Assembly: GCA_900757695.1 (NCBI GenBank)
Contig: CAAEOU010000190.1
Span: 1 to 6,281 of the forward strand
Direction of reading: 5' to 3'
DNA length: 6,281 nt
DNA from: an uncultured Oscillospiraceae bacterium
GTDB taxonomy: Bacteria > Bacillota_A > Clostridia > Oscillospirales > Oscillospiraceae
The notes under the pieces are model-generated. The model made no database searches. It saw only the letters and a program-made list of their open reading frames with translations, and was not told the origin of the DNA. The position numbers were made by a program, and so were the translations under genes. Positions 1-5,687 of this stretch are shown here, one piece after another; within the stretch, counting starts at the first letter, position 1; each line of letters opens with the position of its first letter.

Positions 1-1
1 C

Positions 2-928
2 ATCATCGGCATCGACCATGGCTACGCCGCCATGAAAACCGCCCACTGTTCGTTCCCAACCGGGCTGGTAGCCTATACCCATGAGCCATACAGCAGCGAC
101 CATGTGCTGGAATACGACGGCCAGTTTTACGTGATCGGTTCCGGGCGACAGGCACTTCAAAAGGACAAAACTGCCACGGAGAGCTATTACCTTTTGACTT
201 TGGCAGCCATCGCCATGGAGCTGGAGGCAAGGAAGCTGCCCGGTGAAGCGGAGGTAATTCTGGCGGCGGGACTGCCGCTGACTAGCTTTGGTCGGGATAA
301 GAAAGCGTTCCGTCAGTACCTCCTGCGGGACAGTAAACCCATAGATTTTCGCTATGAGGGCCGTCCTTACCGGATCACTATCCGTGATGTGCAGCTATTC
401 CCCCAGGGCTATTCCGCTGTGATCTGGCAGCCGGAGCTGTTGGAGCAGCCCTCGGTGATTGTAGCGGACATCGGTGGCTGGACAGTGGACTTGATGGAGG
501 TGGACAATCAGGTGCCCAATGCCGCCACCTGCCGGAGCTTGGAGTTGGGGGTGATTCGCTGCCTGAATGAGATCTCCGAACAGCTCCGCCGAACCCTCGG
601 TCTGTCCCTGACCAATACGCAGATCGAAAGTGTAATGCGTGGAGCCGCAACCAGCTTGCCGAGTGAAGCAAAGGAGCTGATCCAGCGGGAGACGGAGCAG
701 TACATCTCCCGCCTCCTTTCCGCCATTCAGGAGTGCGGCATGGACTACCGGGCTATGCCCATGGTGGTGCTGGGCGGCGGTGCTTCGATCCTTGCCCGCC
801 ACGTGTCGCCCCGTGCGGGCTTGTGTGGACTTTTCACGCTGGAGGACGATAAGCGGAACGCCCAAGGGTTTCAGCGGCTGTGTGAGCGGATGGCGGGGCG
901 TGACAAACCGGAAGGAGCTGATTCATGA
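2..928 (+). CDS. ParM/StbA-like plasmid-segregation actin ATPase (5'-truncated)
   Basis: Actin/Hsp70-fold ATPase of the ParM/StbA type, whose relatives polymerise in the cytoplasm to push low-copy plasmids or circular elements apart. The reading frame is open from base 2, and the residues before the first internal ATG (32) already belong to the fold: IIGIDHGYAAMKTA at visible residues 1-14 is the phosphate-1 motif, so the true start lies left of the window. Phosphate 2 is VADIGGWTVDL (about 154-164) and the adenosine motif is MVVLGGGASIL (about 254-264). The visible 308 residues are close to the usual ParM length of about 320, so only a few N-terminal residues seem to be missing. The 3' end carries the ribosome binding site of the next gene, so it probably leads or sits within the operon. 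A partner DNA-binding adaptor (ParR-like) and a centromere are not visible. The family call is firm; which actin subfamily it is, and whether it segregates DNA here, is inferred. Confidence 0.87.
   Translation: MIGIDHGYAAMKTAHCSFPTGLVAYTHEPYSSDHVLEYDGQFYVIGSGRQALQKDKTATESYYLLTLAAIAMELEARKLPGEAEVILAAGLPLTSFGRDKKAFRQYLLRDSKPIDFRYEGRPYRITIRDVQLFPQGYSAVIWQPELLEQPSVIVADIGGWTVDLMEVDNQVPNAATCRSLELGVIRCLNEISEQLRRTLGLSLTNTQIESVMRGAATSLPSEAKELIQRETEQYISRLLSAIQECGMDYRAMPMVVLGGGASILARHVSPRAGLCGLFTLEDDKRNAQGFQRLCERMAGRDKPEGADS
911..917 (+). promoter_or_regulatory. Ribosome binding site (GAAGGAG) for the cytosine methyltransferase
   Basis: GAAGGAG lies inside the 3' end of the ParM-like gene. It is 7 nt from the ATG at 925, which is ideal, but that ATG is followed by one codon and then TGA. 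It is 12 nt from the in-frame TTG at 930, which is longer than usual. The site therefore bears directly on which start is used and how efficiently. Confidence 0.6.
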
Positions 929-935
929 TTTGATT
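926..935 (+). repeat. 5-bp tandem duplication TGATT-TGATT at the methyltransferase start
   Basis: TGATT occurs twice back to back. Removing one copy would leave ATG ATT CGC starting at 925. That would be an ATG start in the methyltransferase frame, overlapping the upstream TGA stop in the common ATGA arrangement and 7 nt from GAAGGAG. With both copies present, the ATG reads Met-Ile-stop and the downstream frame must begin at TTG 930. The repeat is seen directly; that it arose by duplication of an ancestral single copy is inferred. Confidence 0.7.
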
Positions 936-2105
936 CGCTATTTTGATATGTTCGCCGGCATTGGAGGCTTTCGGGCGGGGCTGACCCGTGCCGGAGGCTT
1001 CCGGTGTGTTGGTCACTGTGAAATAGACAAATACGCAGATGCCAGTTATCGAGCGATTCATACCCCCGGAAAGGAGGAAGTTTATTACCCAGATGCACGA
1101 AAAATCGACCCAGAAACTATGCCAGACTTCGAACTGTTATGCGGCGGATTCCCCTGCCAGGCATTTTCAACAGCTGGCAAGCGCCTCGGATTTGAAGATT
1201 CCAGAGGCACTCTCTTCTTTGAAATTGCCAGATTGGCTGCGGCAAGACGACCTCCGTATCTTCTGCTTGAGAATGTCATCGGACTGCTTTCGCATGACAA
1301 AGGCCGGACGTTTACTGCCATCCTCAGTACGCTTTCAGACCTGGGGTACGGTATCGAATGGATGGTGCTTAACAGCAAAGACTTCGGCGTACCCCAGTCA
1401 AGACGACGGGTGTATATTGTCTGCTATCTTGATCGAAGATGCGCCGGAAAAATACTACCTGTCCCCAGCGCAAATCGAAAAGCTCTTATTCAAATCCTCG
1501 ACGGCCCCCAAGGCTCCAGAGTCTATGATGCAAACGGCATCGCCTGCACCCTGACCTCCGGCGCTGGCGGAAAGGGTGGAAAGACCGGGCTGTATCTGGT
1601 TGATCCCAAGAAGGATCAGCCACGGAACGCAGTGTTTGTAGACCTCTGCGCTGGAAAGCCCAAGCTGACTGAGAATGCACGCTGCCTGACCTCGGACTAT
1701 GGAAAGGCACGGATGTCCAACCGCAGTGCCGAGATGTCCGGTGTGCTTCTCATAAAAGAGGCCACCAAGAAGGGCTATAAGGAAGCGGCTCCCGGAGACT
1801 CCGTCAAGCTCAGTTATACCTGCGGCAATACCAAGCGTGGGCGAGTCGGTAAAGCCTTTGCCCATACGCTGGACACTTCTTGCAGCCAAGGAATCGTTGC
1901 AGGTGGCGGGCGGATTCGCCGCCTGATGCCCAGAGAGTGCCTGCGGCTGCAAGGCTTTGCGGAAGATCAGATTGACCGGCTTCTTGCCATTACCTCCGAT
2001 GCACAGGCATATAAGCAGGCGGGCAACAGCGTGACAGTCAATGTCATTGAAGCCATTGGACGGAATCTAAAAGCGGTACATGAAGAATTGCGAGGCGGCA
2101 CATGA
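930..2105 (+). CDS. C5-cytosine-specific DNA methyltransferase
   Basis: Transfers a methyl group from SAM to carbon 5 of cytosine in a specific DNA site. Starting at TTG 930 gives 391 aa with every core motif in order: SAM-binding motif I FDMFAGIGGF (5-14), motif IV with the catalytic cysteine FPCQAFS (C76), motif VI ENV (114-116), motif VIII QSRRR (156-160), a target-recognition region at about 180-325, motif IX RLMPRECLRLQGF (331-343), and motif X AYKQAGNSV (360-368). It therefore looks catalytically intact. TTG 930 is chosen because it directly precedes motif I; GTG 900 in the same frame is an alternative but lies inside the upstream gene. ATG 948 would cut into motif I. The stop overlaps the next start by 4 bp. 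No endonuclease gene is nearby, so it is probably an orphan methylase protecting the element from host restriction. The recognition sequence cannot be read from the protein. The first half is visibly less GC-rich than its neighbours. Confidence 0.93.
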   Translation: MIRYFDMFAGIGGFRAGLTRAGGFRCVGHCEIDKYADASYRAIHTPGKEEVYYPDARKIDPETMPDFELLCGGFPCQAFSTAGKRLGFEDSRGTLFFEIARLAAARRPPYLLLENVIGLLSHDKGRTFTAILSTLSDLGYGIEWMVLNSKDFGVPQSRRRVYIVCYLDRRCAGKILPVPSANRKALIQILDGPQGSRVYDANGIACTLTSGAGGKGGKTGLYLVDPKKDQPRNAVFVDLCAGKPKLTENARCLTSDYGKARMSNRSAEMSGVLLIKEATKKGYKEAAPGDSVKLSYTCGNTKRGRVGKAFAHTLDTSCSQGIVAGGGRIRRLMPRECLRLQGFAEDQIDRLLAITSDAQAYKQAGNSVTVNVIEAIGRNLKAVHEELRGGT

Positions 2106-3061
2106 TCGGCATCAAAAACCAGCAATTCGGTGTAGAAATCGAATTCACCGGCATCACCCGCCGGGAAGCGGCGAAAGCGCTGGCGGACTTCTTCCAAACC
2201 AGTCCCGTATATGTAGGTGCGGGCTATGACACCTGGGCCGTGGAGGATTCCCAAGGGCGGCAGTGGAAAATTATGAGCGACAGCAGCATTCGTGCCGAGT
2301 ACCGTGTGGATGGCCAATATCTCCGCACCGCAGACCGAAGCTATCAGGTAGAGTTTGTGACCCCGGTGCTTCGCTACGAGGACATGGAAATTTTTCAGGG
2401 CGCCATTCGTACCCTGCGCCACGCAGGCGGGAAAGCCAACAATTCCTGCGGGCTCCATGTCCATGTGGATGCTGCCAACCATAACCGTCAGAGCCTCAAA
2501 AATCTCATGTCCATCATGTACTCCAAGGAGGATATTTTGTTCAAAGCCTTGCAGGTCAACGAGAATCGTGTCCAGCAGTGGTGCCAGAAGGTCCGGGAGC
2601 CTATGCTGAAGCAGGCACGGAAGCTGCCCTCAGAGGAAACCAAGGATCTCAGTCGATTGGAAGACATTTGGTACGAGGGAAACGACGGCAGCCATGAGCA
2701 TTACAACTGGACCCGCTATTATGCACTAAATCTCCATTCCGTGTTCTACCGAGGAACTGTGGAATGGAGATGTTTTAATTCCACCCTCCATGCGGGACGT
2801 GCCAAGGCCTATGTGAACCTGTGCCTTGCCATGTCCGCTCAGGCCATCAACCAACGATGTTCTGTTATGCGGAAAACCATCAGCGACAACGAACTGTTCA
2901 CCTTCCGGGTATGGCTGGTACGCATGGGGCTCAACGGCCCGGAGTTCAAGACCACCCGGGATCATCTGCTGGCAAATTTGTCCGGGAACCGCAGTTGGAG
3001 GTACGATTTAGACCATTATGAAAAGTTCCAACACAAAAAAACAAAGGAAATTGAAAGGTAA
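2102..3061 (+). CDS. Amidoligase_2-family COOH-NH2 ligase
   Basis: Putative ATP-dependent ligase of the glutamine-synthetase-like amidoligase family, predicted to join a carboxyl group to an amine. The 319 residues show the family landmarks in order: FGVEIEF (9-15, acidic metal/ATP-binding strand), SDSSI (59-63), EFVTPVL (84-90), CGLHVHV (116-122, with the histidine pair typical of the family), RYYALNLHS (205-213) and GTVEWRCFNST (218-228). The glutamates and histidines expected in the active site are present, so it appears complete rather than decayed. The ATG overlaps the methyltransferase stop in an ATGA junction, which implies translational coupling. It is followed 9 bp later by a small gene and then by a GGCT-like gene. 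Amidoligases of this family are recurrently neighbours of GGCT/AIG2-type proteins (recalled, not checked here), which fits a make/trim pair. Substrates are unknown; DNA, protein, peptide or a small molecule are all possible. Confidence 0.88.
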   Translation: MIGIKNQQFGVEIEFTGITRREAAKALADFFQTSPVYVGAGYDTWAVEDSQGRQWKIMSDSSIRAEYRVDGQYLRTADRSYQVEFVTPVLRYEDMEIFQGAIRTLRHAGGKANNSCGLHVHVDAANHNRQSLKNLMSIMYSKEDILFKALQVNENRVQQWCQKVREPMLKQARKLPSEETKDLSRLEDIWYEGNDGSHEHYNWTRYYALNLHSVFYRGTVEWRCFNSTLHAGRAKAYVNLCLAMSAQAINQRCSVMRKTISDNELFTFRVWLVRMGLNGPEFKTTRDHLLANLSGNRSWRYDLDHYEKFQHKKTKEIER

Positions 3062-3065
3062 GGTG
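3060..3065 (+). promoter_or_regulatory. Ribosome binding site (AAGGTG) supporting a TTG start
   Basis: AAGGTG overlaps the amidoligase TAA stop and lies 5 nt before the TTG at 3071. A second purine run (GAAAGG, 3053-3058) lies just upstream. The next in-frame ATG (3101) has no comparable site, so TTG 3071 is preferred. Confidence 0.5.
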
Positions 3066-3070
3066 TTTCA

Positions 3071-3313
3071 TTGAAAATTCGCATTGAAGATCGAGATTAT
3101 ATGGGCACGCCCGTGGAAATTCTGGATCAGCTTCGGCTGGAAGCGGGTCAGGGGATCCCGGATGTGGCAGAGTATATCCGTTTTGTCCAGGACAACATTC
3201 AGCGGATGTCCGGTCAGCCCTGCCCGCTGGACGGCGGCAGCACTGAAAAGCGGGCAGCATCCCTGATTGACCATCTGGCTGCCCTGTACGCACTGGAGGT
3301 GATGGAGGAATGA
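3071..3313 (+). CDS. Small uncharacterised protein between amidoligase and GGCT
   Basis: I do not recognise this 80-residue protein. It begins at TTG; an ATG start at 3101 would remove ten residues that look native (KIRIEDRDYM). It has no signal peptide, membrane segment or cysteine-rich motif; the single cysteine sits in a short Pro/Gly-rich turn (about 50-56). Predicted from composition, it has a short N-terminal strand, then amphipathic helices (about 14-47 and 58-79) and an acidic C-terminus. It is soluble and probably cytoplasmic. Its placement, 9 bp after the amidoligase and overlapping the GGCT start by 4 bp, suggests an accessory subunit, adaptor or substrate of that pair. That is inference from gene order only. 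The coding call is supported by the tight junctions on both sides. Confidence 0.75.
   Translation: MKIRIEDRDYMGTPVEILDQLRLEAGQGIPDVAEYIRFVQDNIQRMSGQPCPLDGGSTEKRAASLIDHLAALYALEVMEE
3295..3308 (+). promoter_or_regulatory. Duplicated GGAGG ribosome binding sites for the GGCT gene
   Basis: Two GGAGG cores lie at 3295-3299 and 3304-3308, inside the end of the small gene. The first is 10 nt from the ATG at 3310 and the second only 1 nt, so the first is probably functional. Together with the ATGA overlap this indicates coupled translation. Confidence 0.5.
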
Positions 3314-3822
3314 GCCAGGAAACCTTGTATTTCGCCTATGGCAGCAACATCAACCTCCGCCAAATGGCAGTGCGCTGCCCCGATGCCCAGGTGGTAGAGT
3401 CTGCGGTATTGGAGAATTATGAGCTTTTATTTCGAGGGAACGACCGAGACTACGGCGTTGCGACCATCCGCCCCAAGGAGGGCTGTCAGGTGCATGGGCT
3501 CCTGTGGAAAATTACGCCGGAGTGCGAACGGAGCCTCGACCTCTATGAGGGCTATCCCCACCTCTACGAAAAGCAGAAAATTTCACTGACCACCAAATCC
3601 GGCCAGCAGATCAGCGCCATGGTCTATGTGATGACCCGAGAGAAGGAGCGAGTGCCCAGCATGCCCACCCGTGGGTATTTCAGCGGCATTCTGGAGGGAT
3701 TTCAGCAGAACGGTCTGCCGGTAAAGTCGCTAGAGAAAGCCATCAGCAAGCTGGCTCGGGAGCAGGTGCGCATGGAGCGTCCCAAACAAAAACGAAGGGA
3801 GAACAATCAACATGAGAGATAA
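3310..3822 (+). CDS. Gamma-glutamylcyclotransferase-like (GGCT/AIG2) family protein
   Basis: Member of the GGCT/AIG2-like fold. Characterised relatives release 5-oxoproline by cyclising a gamma-glutamyl group from an amine or peptide. In the 170 residues the substrate-binding loop FAYGSN (8-13) follows the start, a VHGLLWKI strand lies at 61-68, and LDLYEGY (76-82) supplies the catalytic glutamate E80 expected for an active enzyme. A conserved-looking aromatic strand AMVYVM lies near residues 103-108. The last 25 or so residues are strongly charged and basic (RMERPKQKRRE), beyond the usual domain end, and could bind nucleic acid or simply reflect the overlap with the next gene. It overlaps its upstream neighbour by 4 bp and metK by 11 bp. 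Given the amidoligase two genes earlier, I infer that it removes or remodels a linkage that enzyme makes. The true substrate is unknown; free gamma-glutamyl amines are an alternative. Confidence 0.86.
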   Translation: MSQETLYFAYGSNINLRQMAVRCPDAQVVESAVLENYELLFRGNDRDYGVATIRPKEGCQVHGLLWKITPECERSLDLYEGYPHLYEKQKISLTTKSGQQISAMVYVMTREKERVPSMPTRGYFSGILEGFQQNGLPVKSLEKAISKLAREQVRMERPKQKRRENNQHER

Positions 3823-4948
3823 CTACATTTTAACCGCTGAATCCGTCACCGAAGGACATCCGGACAAGCTCTGCGACACCATTGCGGATGCTATTCTGGA
3901 CGCCTGCCTGACCGGCGACCCGGACAGCCGGGTGGCCTGTGAGGTGTTGGCCACCGCCGAGAAGATCACGGTGGCCGGAGAGATTACTACCAAGTCTATG
4001 CCGGACATTCCCCACATTGTCTGCAAATCAGTGCGGCAGATTGGCTACTCCGGAAATTACGAGGTAGAAGTGGATATCCACGATCAGTCTCCGGATATTG
4101 CCTATGCTGTGGACAACGGAAATGAGATCACCGCAGGGGATCAGGGCATCGTTTATGGCTACGCCTGCCGGGAAACCAAGGAGCTTCTGCCCCTGCCGGT
4201 GGTACTGGTCCATCGCATTACCAAAGGGCTGACCGAAGCAAGGCGGAATGGCGTAATTCCAGGTCTGCGCCCTGACGGCAAAGCGCAGGTGTCTGTGGAA
4301 TATGAAAACGGGAAGCCCAAACGGGTTCACACAGTGGTGGTTTCCACCCAGCATGAGCCGGGAATCCGTCAGCAGTCGTTGCGGGATGCTGTCTACCAGC
4401 AGATTCTCTTGCCTGCGCTGGGTGGATTTCTGGATCAGGACACGGAAATCCTCATCAATCCCAGCGGCTCTTTTGTGCTGGGTGGCTTTGAGGCGGACAC
4501 GGGCTTGACCGGGCGCAAGCTCATGGTGGATACCTATGGAGGGCTTGTGCCCCACGGCGGCGGTGCCCTCTCTGGCAAAGACTGCACCAAGGTGGATCGC
4601 AGTGGAGCGTACATGGCCCGGTATCTCGCCAAAAACATTGTGGCGGCGGGGCTGGCAGAGAAATGCACTGTCAGCATGGCCTACGCCATTGGCAAGTCGG
4701 AGCCGCTGTATGTCCAGGCAGACACCCACGGCACTGGAAAATACCCGGATTTTGTTCTGGCGGAAGCAGTAAAGCTGCTCTTTGACCTGACGCCCACGGG
4801 CATAGCGAATACGCTCCAGCTCATGGAACCTATCTACCAGAAGTATTGCAACTACGGACATTTCACCCACCAGAGCGCCCCATGGGAGCAGACAGACTGC
4901 ACCGAGCTGCTGTGGGAGGGCTGTGATTTGGCTGCGGAGCGAATGTAG
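3812..4948 (+). CDS. metK: S-adenosylmethionine synthetase (methionine adenosyltransferase)
   Basis: Makes SAM from methionine and ATP in the cytoplasm, releasing phosphate and pyrophosphate. The protein is 378 aa, near the roughly 384-400 aa norm, and all signature blocks are present: TAESVTEGHPDKLCD (8-22; H16, D18 and K19 are the ATP/phosphate-contacting residues), GDQGIVYGYA, GLTGRKLMVDTYGG, the glycine-rich HGGGALSGKD loop followed by TKVDRSGAYMARY, AKNIVAAGLA, and the C-terminal YGHF and PWE motifs. It therefore looks complete and active. An AAGGGAG site (3795-3801) lies 10 nt before the ATG, inside the end of the GGCT gene, so it belongs to the same operon. A MetK outside the housekeeping locus, bracketed by DNA methyltransferases, suggests a dedicated SAM supply for the element; this is inference. 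It is noticeably GC-rich, and differs from standard bacterial MetK at some signature positions (for example ALSGKDCTKV where AFSGKDPTKV is usual). Confidence 0.96.
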   Translation: MRDNYILTAESVTEGHPDKLCDTIADAILDACLTGDPDSRVACEVLATAEKITVAGEITTKSMPDIPHIVCKSVRQIGYSGNYEVEVDIHDQSPDIAYAVDNGNEITAGDQGIVYGYACRETKELLPLPVVLVHRITKGLTEARRNGVIPGLRPDGKAQVSVEYENGKPKRVHTVVVSTQHEPGIRQQSLRDAVYQQILLPALGGFLDQDTEILINPSGSFVLGGFEADTGLTGRKLMVDTYGGLVPHGGGALSGKDCTKVDRSGAYMARYLAKNIVAAGLAEKCTVSMAYAIGKSEPLYVQADTHGTGKYPDFVLAEAVKLLFDLTPTGIANTLQLMEPIYQKYCNYGHFTHQSAPWEQTDCTELLWEGCDLAAERM

Positions 4949-4957
4949 GAAATAACG

Positions 4958-5590
4958 CTACCAAATCTGATTATGATCGCCCAGCAAAATGGACCTCATA
5001 TGTTCGTCAATTTCGTCCGCACTGGGCTTTGATGCAAGAATGGGCTGAATGACCTCCCGGCTTTCCCGCATATGCGGCAGCTTTGCAGCAAGGGAATTAG
5101 CCTTTTCTGCTTTTCCACATTTCAGATATAGGAAGCACAGCGCGGCACGAGTTTCCGCTTTTTGCGGATCGTTGATAGAGATCGGCAGTCCCTTTTCCAT
5201 TAGCTCAATGGCTTCCTCGGATTTTCCTTGCAAGGCAAGCACTCCAGCAAGCCCCAGCATCATTCCCGGCTTGTTGGGATAGATCAGGAGCGCGTCCCGA
5301 TAGACTTTTTCTGCCGCGGCATAGTCTCCATTCTGTTTTAGCGTATTGGCCTTTCTGTGAATGGAGAGTCTTGTTTCAGCGGCTCGAATTTCATCCATAC
5401 CGATGAGCAAATCAACGCTTGTTTCAAAAATGTTTGCCAATGCTGGCAGAAATGTAATGTCCGGATAGGATTCTCCGCGTTCCCATTTTGAAACGCTTTG
5501 CGGCGTTACGTTTAAAAAGTCCGCAATATTCTCCTGGGTATATCCCTTCATCACCCTGTATTTTCGCAAATTTTCAGCAAAGTATTTCAT
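4958..5590 (-). CDS. XRE-family HTH regulator with C-terminal TPR-like repeats
   Basis: DNA-binding transcriptional regulator of 210 aa. Residues 6-64 form an HTH_3/XRE domain: LRKYRVMKGYTQENIADFL, a recognition region TPQSVSKWERG (29-39), and the usual DITFLPALANIF...DLLIG ending. Residues about 75-175 are helical pairs with TPR character (GDYAAAEKVYRDALLIYPN, then GKSEEAIELMEKGL), which in this architecture serve for dimerisation or for sensing a ligand or peptide. The start is fixed by an AGGAGG site 7 nt upstream and a clear promoter. It ends 9 bp from the metK stop (convergent) and is divergent from the following methyltransferase, so it probably controls itself and that gene. Its base composition is lower in GC than the flanking plus-strand genes and it breaks their co-directional order, which suggests separate acquisition. 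The inducing signal is unknown. Confidence 0.9.
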   Translation of the reverse strand: MKYFAENLRKYRVMKGYTQENIADFLNVTPQSVSKWERGESYPDITFLPALANIFETSVDLLIGMDEIRAAETRLSIHRKANTLKQNGDYAAAEKVYRDALLIYPNKPGMMLGLAGVLALQGKSEEAIELMEKGLPISINDPQKAETRAALCFLYLKCGKAEKANSLAAKLPHMRESREVIQPILASKPSADEIDEHMRSILLGDHNQIW

Positions 5591-5597
5591 TTGTACC

Positions 5598-5603
5598 CCT
5601 CCT
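5598..5603 (-). promoter_or_regulatory. Ribosome binding site (AGGAGG) for the XRE regulator
   Basis: Read on the minus strand, AGGAGG lies 7 nt upstream of the ATG whose complement is at 5588-5590. It is a consensus-strength site and fixes the start. Confidence 0.8.
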
Positions 5604-5613
5604 CAGTGACTTC

Positions 5614-5642
5614 ATTCTAGCGTTTTTCTGACCGATTTACAA
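5614..5642 (-). promoter_or_regulatory. Sigma-A-type promoter of the XRE regulator
   Basis: On the minus strand, TTGTAA (-35, complement at 5637-5642) and TAGAAT (-10, complement at 5614-5619) are separated by 17 bp. Each hexamer differs from the consensus at few positions, and the pair lies just upstream of the AGGAGG site. Transcription would begin about 10-15 bp before that site. Confidence 0.65.
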
Positions 5643-5652
5643 TGACGCGTTC

Positions 5653-5669
5653 GTTGAGAAAATATCAAC
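5653..5669. promoter_or_regulatory. Inverted repeat GTTGA-N7-TCAAC, possible XRE operator
   Basis: Perfect 5-bp arms flank a 7-bp A/T-rich centre in the divergent intergenic region. It lies about 10 bp beyond the -35 of the regulator promoter and upstream of the methyltransferase ribosome binding site. Dyads of this size are typical XRE operators, and this position could affect both directions. The arms are short, so chance cannot be excluded. Confidence 0.35.
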
Positions 5670-5676
5670 TCGAAAT

Positions 5677-5682
5677 GGAGGA
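5677..5682 (+). promoter_or_regulatory. Ribosome binding site (GGAGGA) for the second DNA methyltransferase
   Basis: GGAGGA lies 5 nt before the ATG at 5688 and supports that start. Confidence 0.7.
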
Positions 5683-5687
5683 ATTCA

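Noticed and set aside
1..20. Similarity between ATCATCGGCATCGACC at the left edge and ATGATCGGCATCAAAA at 2102
   Set aside because: Both encode the short Ile-Gly-Ile strand at a protein start in unrelated families; this is too short to be a meaningful repeat.
780..929. N-terminal extension of the methyltransferase back to ATG 780
   Set aside because: These 50 codons lie inside the conserved 3' part of the ParM-like gene, and motif I of C5-methyltransferases sits at the very N-terminus when translation begins at 930.
1070..1095. Strong AAAGGAGGAA purine run inside the methyltransferase followed by an ATG at 1093
   Set aside because: The ATG is out of frame with the methyltransferase and opens no credible gene; the run is explained by Lys-Glu-Glu-type codons.
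1039..1554. 171-codon plus-strand frame inside the methyltransferase
   Set aside because: It overlaps a frame with all C5-methyltransferase motifs; its own translation resembles nothing recognisable.
1967..2482. 171-codon minus-strand frame across the methyltransferase/amidoligase junction
   Set aside because: It spans two well-supported genes on the other strand and has no motif or ribosome binding site of note.
4028..4870. 280-codon open frame on the minus strand opposite metK
   Set aside because: It is antisense to an unmistakable MetK, has no family motifs, and is explained by the GC-rich codon pattern of metK.
4940..4965. Possible terminator between convergent metK and the XRE gene (GTAG...CTAC)
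   Set aside because: Only a 4-bp stem with a long loop and no T-run on either strand; too weak to call.
5636..5668. Plus-strand promoter TTTACA ... TATCAA for the second methyltransferase
   Set aside because: The spacing is 21 bp and alternatives at 17-19 bp match the -10 consensus poorly.
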